Source: JBDKGH01 sp039798265 (lineage in GTDB: Bacteria > Bacteroidota > Bacteroidia > Flavobacteriales_D > Sanyastnellaceae). From it: 16,126 nt of DNA. The notes under the pieces were generated by a model. The model was not told where the DNA came from, ran no database searches, and saw only the letters and a program-made list of their open reading frames with translations. The first letter of the stretch is position 1. Each line of letters begins with the position of its first letter. This document shows, piece by piece, positions 6,820 through 14,786 of the stretch. A program made the translations under genes and the position numbers. The stretch covers positions 1 to 16,126 of the forward strand of contig JBDKGH010000077.1 in NCBI GenBank assembly GCA_039798265.1. The letters run 5' to 3'.

Positions 6820-9800
6820 ATGAACCTACGTTACCCATTTATCCTACTCGCATTCCTTGTAACCTCCGCTGCATTTGCACAACCCGGAGATACAACCATC
6901 ATTCAAACCTTTACCTTTGAGGAACAAAACAATCCTTTAACCGCATACGATAGTCCAGGACGTCGTTGGTTTCAGTTTCCCTCTTCTGACCAAGGAACGC
7001 ATTATCAGAAAATATTGATGTACCATACCTTGAAGTGTTTTGAGGACGGAACAGCTGGCGGGCTTGGGTTTCCTTGCGGCGAATGGGATTATTTATCTTA
7101 CAATTACCTGTACAAGCACACAGGTATATTCGATTCTACCTTCACGTGGCATCCGAGGTACTTGGTGAACAATCAGTTTGTTCAAACGGCAAGCTTAAGC
7201 ACACAAGCTCCCGTCAATACCTACCAGTACACCAATACATACCTCACCATTGATCAAACCAATTCGGAATCCATTGCGACAATTGGTGCAGGTGCAGAGG
7301 CTATTGGCGGTCCTTGGAGCAATGCACCCCGCGCTAGAACACAATACCTCCTTACTGCTGCCGAACTAACTGCCGCAGGATTAGTTGCAGGAGATATCCA
7401 CCGTATTCAAGTGTCTCAAACAGAAATTGCAGGCTTATACGAAGAGCTTCAAATAGACCTTCGCGCTGTGGGTACAGCTGCCTTGAACAATTTCGACGCA
7501 GGTCCATTTACCACTGTTTTTCATAGCGATGTAGAACTATCCAATACTGGAACCATCATCCATTTCACTACTCCTTTTACGTGGAATGGAACAAGTAATT
7601 TAGTTGTTCAACTTTCTTATGCACGACATAACGATGCTACCAGTTCATTTTCTATGGGCGACAACACCAATTACAACGCCTGTATCACCTCAAGCGGAAA
7701 CGATCGTTACATCTTGTTTGATGGTGGCGATAAAGTGATTGTTCCACCGGCCGCCTTTGACAATATTTCTTCTGAAATTACCATCAGCTTTTGGCAATAT
7801 GGCACACCTGAATTCCAGCCAGAGGACGGAACCACATTCGAGGGTGTCAACAGCAACAATCAGCGCGTTTTAAATACTCACTTACCTTGGAGTAACGGTC
7901 GCGTGTATTGGGATGCTGGCTATAATGGCGGATATAACCGTATAGACAAAGCAGCCACAACAGCCCAATACGAGGGGAAATGGAATCACTGGGCCTTTAC
8001 TAAAAATGCAACGACAGGTGTCATGCGCATTTATTTGAATGGCGTTCAGTGGCACACAGGTGGCAGCCTTTTCAACACCATGGAGGACGTGGTGAAATTC
8101 TATATCGGCGCTGCAGCGGGATGGACCAACTATTACCGCGGTGCAGTAGATGATTTCGCCATATTTAATGTGGCTCTTGATGCGGCTACCATCAATGCAT
8201 GGAAAAACCGCACTCTTACAACAGACCATCCATTTTGGAACAATTTGCAGGTTTATTACACCTTCGATGAGGACAACAACAGTCCTATTTTAGATCATTC
8301 TCCCAATGGTCATCATGCGCAGTTGAGCGGCAATCCAAGCCGCGTTCTTTTCGCGCCACATGAATTATTCAAAGACCCTGTAATCAGTACCTACCGTCCA
8401 CTAATTTCCTTCTACCAAGGAGATTATGTAACCAGTACAGTTACTTCTACGAGTGCCTATACCCTTTCTCCTACTCCCGTTGTTGTAGAAGAATATACCA
8501 TTGCTAACTATAACCCGGTTTTAATCAATTCGAGCTCTTATTATAACTCAGCTTGGAGCTACACCTATGATCCGAGCGGAGTAGCTATTGACAGTACCGT
8601 GGTCAATGCCGATTTTCAATTGATCAACGACTCCTTGTGGTATTACCAAGCTCCAGTTGAAAGACTCATTCGCTACGAGTTAGGGCGATACATCACGCCT
8701 TACGGCATTCAACTGGATATGGGCGAAGGATGGACATGGGTATATGACGTCACTGATTTTGCCCCATTATTACTCGACAGCGTAGAATTGGAATGCGGCA
8801 ACTGGCAAGAATTACTCGATCTCAAATTTGTATTCATCGAAGGAGAACCAGCGCGTGATGTTACACGAATTGAAAACGTGTGGAACGGGAACTGGAATTT
8901 AAATTCATTTGATCAAAATGTGACAGCGAAAACACTCACACTGGAGGAAGGCGAAAGTGAAGTTAAACTTCGCACCACCGTTACTGGACATGGTTTTGGA
9001 AACGACAACAACAACTGTGGTGAATTTTGTTACAACACCCATAGTGTGCGCGTCAATGGCACGAACCAATGGCAGTGGGAAATCATGCAGGACTGCGATC
9101 TTAATCCACTTTTCCCACAAGGAGGAACATGGATTTATGCCCGTGCAGGTTGGTGCCCAGGAGCGCCTGGTACAACCAAAGAATTTGAGTTGACACCCTT
9201 TGTGCAAAACAACGCTGTTATGGTCGATTACAACATTGAGTACGATCCCTACGGTAACTACGTCACTGAATCACAGGCCGTGTATTACGGTGCGAAAAAC
9301 CACAGTTATGATGCCGAAATTGATCGCATACTCGCGCCAAGTGACTTCCTACTCAATAGCCGATTTAACCCCAACTGCGACAATGCGAAATTTGTTTTGC
9401 GCAACAAAGGGTCAGAGCCATTGACTTCTGCAACCATCCAATACCGCGTAAACAACGGTGCTACAGAAACTTATAATTGGACAGGTAACCTCGGGTTCAT
9501 GGAGAGCACGGAAGTTGAATTCTCCGTGAGCAATAGTGAAATGTGGATCGGTGGACCATTGAACACACAGCGTTTCTACATTGATATTGTTTCTATTGGA
9601 AATGGTGTTGATGAAAACCCCTCAAACAATCATGCGGAAAGTACTTTCAAGCGACCTGTAATTTACTCGTATTTACCCGGAAGTGATGATGACAATCGGT
9701 TGATCATCATCTTCAAAACCAACTCTGCATTCCAAGAAACGCGTTATACGCTGTATGATCGTTTAGGCAATGTTGTTTTTGCACGAAATGATTTCGACGC

Positions 9801-10293
9801 CCCCAATGTTACCTACCGCGATACCATTCAATTGAATGCCGGTTGTTACACCTTCCAATTGCTCGATAGTGAAGGAGATGGATTGTCCTTTTTTGCCAAT
9901 AACGATGGCAATGGCACGTGTCGATTTGATCGTGTAAACGGAGCCGATTTTATCAACTTCGAAAATGATTTTGGTAAAGAGATACTGCACTCCTTTGTTT
10001 GGGAAACCAACTTAGTATCCGTAGAAGAAAACTCTGCTCCTCTGCGCACATCGGTGAAGGTGTATCCTAACCCTACTGCACAAAACGCAACCGTGGAAGT
10101 GAATGGAATGGACCGTGTAGTAACTGTTGAGATCATCGATCTTCATGGTAAAACGGTTTACAAAGAAACCATCGAGCGACGCATGAAAAATGATGCAGTG
10201 CCCCTATCTACTTCGCAGCTCGCGAATGGACTTTACTTAATAAAAGTGAGCGATGCCACACAGACAGGTACCACTCGATTGATCAAAGAATAA
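6820..10293 (+). CDS. Secreted PNGase F-like protein with inserted LamG module and T9SS sorting domain
   Basis: 1157 residues. The signal peptide (cleavage after AFA, residue 20) fixes the start. Residues 24-100 match the N-terminal part of peptide-N-glycosidase F: C73...C86-GEWD, where D90 corresponds to catalytic Asp60 of the Elizabethkingia enzyme as I recall its sequence. Then come an unassigned beta module (about 110-295) and a LamG/concanavalin-like domain (about 299-500). The PNGase F fold resumes with GRYITPY (622-628), DVTDFAPLL (643-651), CGEFC (733-737, E735 as Glu206), C759 and ARAGWCPG (774-781). All six core cysteines are kept; Glu118 has no clear equivalent (ELECGNW). A CARDB-like segment follows, then a DSEGDG motif, and the T9SS domain from about 1075 (VYPNPT, LANGLYLIKV). 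Possible deglycosylation of asparagine-linked glycans at the cell surface, unproven. Confidence 0.85.
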   Translation: MNLRYPFILLAFLVTSAAFAQPGDTTIIQTFTFEEQNNPLTAYDSPGRRWFQFPSSDQGTHYQKILMYHTLKCFEDGTAGGLGFPCGEWDYLSYNYLYKHTGIFDSTFTWHPRYLVNNQFVQTASLSTQAPVNTYQYTNTYLTIDQTNSESIATIGAGAEAIGGPWSNAPRARTQYLLTAAELTAAGLVAGDIHRIQVSQTEIAGLYEELQIDLRAVGTAALNNFDAGPFTTVFHSDVELSNTGTIIHFTTPFTWNGTSNLVVQLSYARHNDATSSFSMGDNTNYNACITSSGNDRYILFDGGDKVIVPPAAFDNISSEITISFWQYGTPEFQPEDGTTFEGVNSNNQRVLNTHLPWSNGRVYWDAGYNGGYNRIDKAATTAQYEGKWNHWAFTKNATTGVMRIYLNGVQWHTGGSLFNTMEDVVKFYIGAAAGWTNYYRGAVDDFAIFNVALDAATINAWKNRTLTTDHPFWNNLQVYYTFDEDNNSPILDHSPNGHHAQLSGNPSRVLFAPHELFKDPVISTYRPLISFYQGDYVTSTVTSTSAYTLSPTPVVVEEYTIANYNPVLINSSSYYNSAWSYTYDPSGVAIDSTVVNADFQLINDSLWYYQAPVERLIRYELGRYITPYGIQLDMGEGWTWVYDVTDFAPLLLDSVELECGNWQELLDLKFVFIEGEPARDVTRIENVWNGNWNLNSFDQNVTAKTLTLEEGESEVKLRTTVTGHGFGNDNNNCGEFCYNTHSVRVNGTNQWQWEIMQDCDLNPLFPQGGTWIYARAGWCPGAPGTTKEFELTPFVQNNAVMVDYNIEYDPYGNYVTESQAVYYGAKNHSYDAEIDRILAPSDFLLNSRFNPNCDNAKFVLRNKGSEPLTSATIQYRVNNGATETYNWTGNLGFMESTEVEFSVSNSEMWIGGPLNTQRFYIDIVSIGNGVDENPSNNHAESTFKRPVIYSYLPGSDDDNRLIIIFKTNSAFQETRYTLYDRLGNVVFARNDFDAPNVTYRDTIQLNAGCYTFQLLDSEGDGLSFFANNDGNGTCRFDRVNGADFINFENDFGKEILHSFVWETNLVSVEENSAPLRTSVKVYPNPTAQNATVEVNGMDRVVTVEIIDLHGKTVYKETIERRMKNDAVPLSTSQLANGLYLIKVSDATQTGTTRLIKE

Positions 10294-10302
10294 AATAGAA
10301 TA

Positions 10303-10914
10303 ATGTCCCATTCATCGCACGCCTTTTCGCAATTCCGAGAACATCTCTCGAAACGCATCGCTATAAGCGACGAAGATTTCGAGATTGTTTGTTCTTACGC
10401 GACCATTGTGCATGTCAAGAAAAAACAATTATTCCTGGCTGCTGGCGATGTATGCAAGCACGAAGCCTACATCGTAAAAGGAGTAATGCGTGAATTTATG
10501 ACGGATGATAAAGGCCATGAGCATGTTGTGCAATTGGCCTTCGACGATTGGTGGATTGCCGACATGATGAGTTTTATTACAGGACAACCCGCTAATTACA
10601 GTATCGAAGCGCTCGAAGATTGTGAGATCATTTTGTTTGACCGAGAAAAAGAAAACGAATTCTTAGATCGGCTTCCGCAGTTTGAGCGATTTTTCAAAAT
10701 ACTCATTCAAAATGCCTTTGTAGCGCTACAGCAGCGCATGATATCCAACATGAGTCATAGTGCGGAACAGCGTTATTTGAATTTGATTAAAAAATTTCCC
10801 CAACTAGAGCTTCGAGTGGCTCAGCATCACATTGCATCATATTTGGGCATCACACCAGAAGCATTAAGTCGCATCAAAAGGAAACTCATCGAACACGATA
10901 AAAACAGAACGTGA
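10303..10914 (+). CDS. Crp/Fnr family transcriptional regulator
   Basis: 203 residues. The N-terminal cyclic-nucleotide-binding-like beta-roll spans about residues 15-130 (KKQLFLAAGDVCKHEAYIVK, GVMREFMTDDKGHEHVVQLA, NYSIEALEDCEIILFD). It is followed by the dimerisation helix and a C-terminal helix-turn-helix (AQHHIASYLGITPEALSRIK, about 172-195). The Arg-Ser pair that contacts cAMP in Crp is absent from the corresponding segment, so cAMP is probably not the ligand. This is the common Bacteroidota short type. It begins 9 bp after the PNGase F-like gene, so it may be cotranscribed, and precedes ygiD by 69 bp. Targets cannot be told. Confidence 0.9.
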   Translation: MSHSSHAFSQFREHLSKRIAISDEDFEIVCSYATIVHVKKKQLFLAAGDVCKHEAYIVKGVMREFMTDDKGHEHVVQLAFDDWWIADMMSFITGQPANYSIEALEDCEIILFDREKENEFLDRLPQFERFFKILIQNAFVALQQRMISNMSHSAEQRYLNLIKKFPQLELRVAQHHIASYLGITPEALSRIKRKLIEHDKNRT

Positions 10915-10938
10915 ATTTTCTTAACAGAGGTCAAGCAG

Positions 10939-10965
10939 TTGACTTGTAAAATAGCTTCAACTTTG
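10939..10965 (+). promoter_or_regulatory. Weak promoter candidate before ygiD
   Basis: TTG at 10939-10941, a 16-bp spacer and CAACTTTG (10958-10965), one mismatch from TAnnTTTG. It lies 18 bp before the ATG at 10984. The short spacer makes this uncertain. Confidence 0.35.
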
Positions 10966-10983
10966 TAAATCAAATAGAACGCC

Positions 10984-11859
10984 ATGAAACGCTCGGATTT
11001 TTTAAAAGCACTGGCCATTTTACCTGTAGGAGCAGCAGCTATGCAATTGACCGATTTAAAATTATTTACACAAGACCTTCCAAAAACGGAGCGTTATCCG
11101 GTCATCTTTATTGGACACGGCTCGCCTCAAAATGTAATCTTCGATAATCGATTTACGCAAGATTTGGCAAAAACCGGTCAACGTTTGGAGCGACCAAAAG
11201 CTATTTTGTGTATTTCTGCCCATTGGCTTACTCGAGGATCGTATATCTCCGTTAATCCAAAGCCCGAAACTATATATGATTTTGGAGGATTTCCAGAGGA
11301 AATGTATCACATAAAATATCCCGCACCAGGACATCCTGAATTAGCTTCGCTTACGGCCTCTCTTTCCGAAAAAGTAAAGATCGAGCACGACCATAGTATG
11401 GGCTTGGATCACGGGGCATGGGCTGTTTTACGCCACATGTATCCTGACGCTGATATTCCCGTTTTTCAAATGAGTATTGACTACAGTAAAAATGCTCAAT
11501 GGCATTTTGAATTAGCTCAAGAACTGCAAGCCATCCGAGAAAAAGGTGTCATGATTATAGCCAGCGGAAACATCGTTCACAACCTCGGTGTGTTTGATTT
11601 CAGTTCAATCGACGCCCCCATCATGGGCTGGGCGGGTGAGTTTGATGCGGCAGTAAAATCTCGTCTTGAAAGCAGGAATTTTGGAGAACTTCAAACCTAC
11701 CAGAATCTTCCGCAGTGGAAAATGGCCGTGCCAAGCAACGATCACTATTTACCTATGATTTATGCCTTAGGCATGACCAACACCAAAGATGAGTTTGGAT
11801 ATATACATGAAGGCTTCCAATATGGAAGCATTTCAATGCGCAGTTTTATCTTTAGTTAA
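10984..11859 (+). CDS. ygiD: Class III extradiol dioxygenase, 4,5-DOPA dioxygenase (YgiD) type
   Basis: 291 residues of the LigB-like extradiol dioxygenase superfamily. The expected metal and active-site histidine motifs are all present: GHGSP (H45), SAHW (H80), LDHGAW (H143), GNIVHNL (H199) and NDHYLP (H254). Other YgiD signatures are TIYDFGGFP and YPAPGHPELA. Members open catechol-type rings such as DOPA; the true substrate here is unknown. The first 35 residues (MKRSDFLKALAILPVGAAAM...) precede the catalytic domain and resemble a Tat or hydrophobic export signal with KR in place of RR. The E. coli enzyme has no such extension, so a periplasmic location is possible. It converges with the lipoprotein gene at 11938-12657. 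Confidence 0.9.
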   Translation: MKRSDFLKALAILPVGAAAMQLTDLKLFTQDLPKTERYPVIFIGHGSPQNVIFDNRFTQDLAKTGQRLERPKAILCISAHWLTRGSYISVNPKPETIYDFGGFPEEMYHIKYPAPGHPELASLTASLSEKVKIEHDHSMGLDHGAWAVLRHMYPDADIPVFQMSIDYSKNAQWHFELAQELQAIREKGVMIIASGNIVHNLGVFDFSSIDAPIMGWAGEFDAAVKSRLESRNFGELQTYQNLPQWKMAVPSNDHYLPMIYALGMTNTKDEFGYIHEGFQYGSISMRSFIFS

Positions 11860-11937
11860 ACGAAGATCGAGGGAACTTCGCAAGCTTTTATTCAAGCGAA
11901 AACCTATTTTCAAAAAAAACCACCGAACGATTTCGCA

Positions 11938-12657
11938 CTATGCTGCGAACAACAAAATAAGTAAGAGTATCGCAAGAATAGCAATGACCACAGCTGCTAT
12001 ATAAAGACCTATCACCACCCATCCTAAAATCAACCCCAGTGTCGCATCTTGCTCATTGGCGTATTTTCCTTTTAATGCTCTGATTTCCTTTTTGGCCATA
12101 TCACCAAACACAACTGCTAGTATGGACAAAACCAATGCAGCTGTAAATAATCCGCCAATCAAAATAGCGACTGGTCCCAACGAAAAAGTAGAAGACAATA
12201 CATTACCGAATATTCCAAGCAATAGGCTACCAACTCCCAACAAACCGTACAGTTTGCTCTTCTCGGCCTTTTCATTGATTTCGGTACCATTCTCTCCGCT
12301 TGTGTAATAATCATTACCAGGTGTAATAGTATCCGATTTGACACCCCATTTCTCCTGTGGCACATAGCTCAATTCATTACCAGTATCGGCACTTACATTT
12401 TCAGCCACAACTGTTTGCTCACTTGGAATAGCCATTTCTTCCGCAACAACAACCTCACTTTCCTTGAGTTGTTCCTTTGAATTTTCCGCCAAGGCGGCCT
12501 CTTCGTTATTCGTCGCAACTATCTCTTTAACTTCTTCCGTTCTCTTCTTCTTGTGATGCCATTCCACATGATAACCATCTTGGTACTTTCGTTTTTCAAT
12601 GGAACACGAATTGAATAATAACGCGATAGCCGCTAAAACAAATAGAGTGTATTTCAT
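11938..12657 (-). CDS. Lipoprotein with C-terminal DUF4190-like membrane helices
   Basis: 239 residues. The lipobox ends LLFNSC (C18), followed by SIEKRKYQDGYHVEWHHKK, a motif I know from many Bacteroidota lipoprotein and membrane genes. Residues 40-130 are an acidic, low-complexity linker. Residues 137-239 carry about three hydrophobic helices: LYGLLGVGSLLLGIFGNVL, then VAILIGGLFTAALVLSILAVVFG, a charged stretch (KKEIRALKGKY), and LGLILGWVVIGLYIAAVV with a long hydrophobic end. This resembles DUF4190-type integral membrane proteins. The combination implies anchoring at both ends, probably in the inner membrane. Function unknown. It lies 34 bp downstream of the aminotransferase without an evident promoter and may be cotranscribed. 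Confidence 0.75.
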   Translation of the reverse strand: MKYTLFVLAAIALLFNSCSIEKRKYQDGYHVEWHHKKKRTEEVKEIVATNNEEAALAENSKEQLKESEVVVAEEMAIPSEQTVVAENVSADTGNELSYVPQEKWGVKSDTITPGNDYYTSGENGTEINEKAEKSKLYGLLGVGSLLLGIFGNVLSSTFSLGPVAILIGGLFTAALVLSILAVVFGDMAKKEIRALKGKYANEQDATLGLILGWVVIGLYIAAVVIAILAILLLILLFAA

Positions 12658-12691
12658 GTGGAGATGGAATTTCGTTATTACCTGAGATCAA

Positions 12692-13897
12692 TTAAGAATT
12701 AAATTGTTTACCTGGATATACTTTCAATGCTTCTTCTAAACATTTTAAAGCAGCCTGAAGTGATTCTTGATTCAACACATACGCCAGTCGCACTTGATTT
12801 TTGCCTAGACCTGGAGTAGCATAAAATCCAGTAGCTGGGGCCATCATAACGGTTTCGTTGTTGTACTCAAATTTTTCGAGTATCCATTGACAAAAAGCAT
12901 CCGAATCATCAATAGGCAACTCAGCTATGCAATAAAAAGCTCCTTTGGGCTTCGGGCAACGAACACCAGGGATTTTATTTAATCCATCAACCAAAATATC
13001 TCGACGCTGAACGTATTCTTCTACAACACCATCAAAATAGCTCGCTGGTGTATCTAAAGCAGCCATAGACGCGATTTGACCAAACGTAGGTGGGCTCAAT
13101 CGCGCTTGTGCAAACTTCAATGCCGAAGACATGACCGTTTTATTTCGAGTAATGAGGGCACCTATGCGAGCGCCACACATGCTGTATCGCTTACTCACGC
13201 TATCAATCATTACTGCATGCTCTTCCAATCCCTCGAGGTTCAATACGGAGTGAGGCACGGCACCATCATACATAAACTCGCGATACACCTCATCAGCAAA
13301 CAAAAACAAATCATTCTTTTTAACGATATCGCGCAACGCTTCTAATTCTGGAAGGCTGTAGAGATAACCAGTAGGATTACCCGGGTTACAAATGAGGATA
13401 CCTTTGGTACGTGGGGTAATCAATTTTTCAAATTCCGAAATCGGAGGCAACGCAAATCCTGTTTCGATGTAAGAGGTAACAGGTATCACTTTCACTCCGG
13501 CCATTACGGCAAAGCCATTATAGTTAGCGTAGAAAGGCTCAGGAATAATCACTTCATCACCTGGGTTAAAACAAGTCATAAAGGCAAAAACCAAAGCTTC
13601 TGATCCACCCGTGGTGATCATTATATTCTCTGGTGAAAGCGCGATGTTTTTAGAGGCGTAATAACCAGCCAATCCTTGGCGGTAAGGAGCCATTCCTTCA
13701 GAGTTTGAATACTCCACCACCTTCAACTCCAATTCTTTCATGCGATCACGCACTACTTGTGGCGTTTCAATGTCAGGTTGACCTATGTTGAGGTGATATA
13801 CTTTTCTTCCGGCTTTTTTCGCAGCTTCTGAAAATGGAACAAGCTTGCGAATGGGAGAAGCCGGCATATGATGGGCTTTATCACTAATTTGAGGCAT
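12692..13897 (-). CDS. PLP-dependent class I/II aminotransferase (aspartate aminotransferase-like)
   Basis: 401 residues from the ATG at 13897. The frame is open to 13948, but the family starts with MPxISxK...MPASPIRKL and a promoter element lies between the two starts. Fold type I motifs: NIGQPDIETP (37-46), TTGGSEAL (95-102), CNPGNPTGY (170-178, N174 contacts PLP), DEVYREF (202-208, D202 and Y205), and SVSKRYSMCGARIG with Schiff-base K236. The carboxylate-binding Arg lies in NQVRLAYVL near the end. The family transfers amino groups between amino acids and 2-oxo acids; Asp or a broad substrate is likely, but specificity cannot be read from the sequence. The preceding minus-strand genes are hslR and a GNAT gene. 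Confidence 0.92.
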   Translation of the reverse strand: MPQISDKAHHMPASPIRKLVPFSEAAKKAGRKVYHLNIGQPDIETPQVVRDRMKELELKVVEYSNSEGMAPYRQGLAGYYASKNIALSPENIMITTGGSEALVFAFMTCFNPGDEVIIPEPFYANYNGFAVMAGVKVIPVTSYIETGFALPPISEFEKLITPRTKGILICNPGNPTGYLYSLPELEALRDIVKKNDLFLFADEVYREFMYDGAVPHSVLNLEGLEEHAVMIDSVSKRYSMCGARIGALITRNKTVMSSALKFAQARLSPPTFGQIASMAALDTPASYFDGVVEEYVQRRDILVDGLNKIPGVRCPKPKGAFYCIAELPIDDSDAFCQWILEKFEYNNETVMMAPATGFYATPGLGKNQVRLAYVLNQESLQAALKCLEEALKVYPGKQFNS

Positions 13898-13917
13898 AAA
13901 GAAAGTGTTTGTGGCCG

Positions 13918-13925
13918 CAAATGTA
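13918..13925 (-). promoter_or_regulatory. -7 element of the aminotransferase promoter
   Basis: TACATTTG on the minus strand (13925-13918) matches TAnnTTTG and predicts a start near 13911, some 14 nt before the ATG at 13897. Only TGG, not TTG, is found 19 bp upstream. It supports the 13897 start over 13948. Confidence 0.5.
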
Positions 13926-13932
13926 GCAGCAT

Positions 13933-14376
13933 TTAAACCAACTTCCACATAAATAGATGTGGGCCAATACGAGGAATTTCATAAACTTCCTGAAGAGCCT
14001 CAAAGTGCATGGATTGGTAAAAAGGAACAGCCCCCAAGCGAGCATCGCACCAAAGCACATCTGCTCCTTTCTCCTTCAAAATAATGAGTCCTTTTTCTAC
14101 CAGCAATCGACCGCATCCTTTCCCTCGGTAGTCCGGGTCACTAGCCATGGCTCGAAGACGATAGGGAAAAGCGGACTCCACTTTAGGGGATGACATCTGA
14201 AAAAAAGATCCTATGGCTACCAATCGATCACCATCAAAAGTACCTAAGTGAAAGGCATCCTCACGAAGGTCAATATCAATCACACACTCTTCCAGGGTAG
14301 CCAAATGTGGCCACAAGACACGATGCCTTAACGAACGTGCTTCATTGGGGTGAATACGTTTTACTTCAAACTTCAT
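13933..14376 (-). CDS. GNAT family N-acetyltransferase
   Basis: 147 residues from the ATG at 14376, chosen because it forms an ATGA overlap with the hslR stop; an ATG three codons earlier (14385) would also work. The N-terminus reads MKFEVKRIHPNEARSLRHRV, with LRxxVLWP near residues 16-23. Motif A for acetyl-CoA binding is YRGKGCGRLLV (R84-G85-K86-G87-C88-G89), preceded by the strand RLRAMASDP. Motif B follows as LWCDARLGAVPFYQSMHFE. The acceptor is unknown. It is probably translated by coupling to hslR and is cytoplasmic. Confidence 0.9.
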   Translation of the reverse strand: MKFEVKRIHPNEARSLRHRVLWPHLATLEECVIDIDLREDAFHLGTFDGDRLVAIGSFFQMSSPKVESAFPYRLRAMASDPDYRGKGCGRLLVEKGLIILKEKGADVLWCDARLGAVPFYQSMHFEALQEVYEIPRIGPHLFMWKLV

Positions 14377-14762
14377 GAGGGCCATTCATCCAATTCGTCC
14401 AAATCCATGAAATCATCTAACAATCGACGTTCTTTCTTCGTCGGGCGCCCCAATCCTCTTGGACGATCATAATTCATTTGAAGTTTAATGCGCTCTAATC
14501 GTTCCAACTCTTCTGGAGCTGTCACATCTTTACAGTAAAGGGAAACAAGCTTAGCTCCTACCCTACTTGTAGGAAAAGCAATCACCTCATATGAAAAGTT
14601 GATCGGGCCTTTTCGCACCTTAATCACCTCACCAACCTTCACTTCACGCGAAGGTTTGATCAGCTCCTCATTTAAAAACACCTTTCCCAATTTGCACTGT
14701 TCTGTGCCAATGGATCGTGTTTTAAATACGCGAATACACCATAAATACTTGTCGATGCGCAT
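14373..14762 (-). CDS. hslR: Hsp15-type RNA-binding S4 domain protein
   Basis: 129 residues. The S4 RNA-binding domain occupies residues 1-60, beginning MRIDKYLWCIRVFKTRS and continuing GKVFLNEELIKPSREVKVGEVI. The C-terminal basic region (DRPRGLGRPTKKERR) is typical of Hsp15. In E. coli Hsp15 binds stalled 50S subunits carrying nascent chains after heat shock. The gene lies 24 bp after the TonB-dependent receptor and overlaps the GNAT gene by ATGA. A TACTTTTG sequence (14775-14768, minus strand) fits the -7 consensus but sits only 5 bp from the ATG, which would give an almost leaderless transcript; cotranscription from upstream is as likely. Confidence 0.93.
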   Translation of the reverse strand: MRIDKYLWCIRVFKTRSIGTEQCKLGKVFLNEELIKPSREVKVGEVIKVRKGPINFSYEVIAFPTSRVGAKLVSLYCKDVTAPEELERLERIKLQMNYDRPRGLGRPTKKERRLLDDFMDLDELDEWPS

Positions 14763-14786
14763 GACCTCAAAAGTAAGCTACTTACG

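Noticed and set aside
9846..10136. Open frames on the minus strand inside the PNGase F-like gene
   Set aside because: They overlap the clearly coding T9SS end of that gene and have no protein-like features.
11877..11900. TTCGC...GCGAA inverted repeat after ygiD
   Set aside because: Five base pairs, a 14-nt loop and no U-tract on either side; no clear terminator in this convergent gap.
13898..13948. Longer start of the aminotransferase at 13948
   Set aside because: The extra 17 residues do not fit the family and the stretch contains a consensus -7 element, so it is probably untranslated.
14773..14786. GTAAG-CTA-CTTAC inverted repeat between the receptor and hslR
   Set aside because: Five pairs with a 3-nt loop; too weak to call as a terminator or operator.
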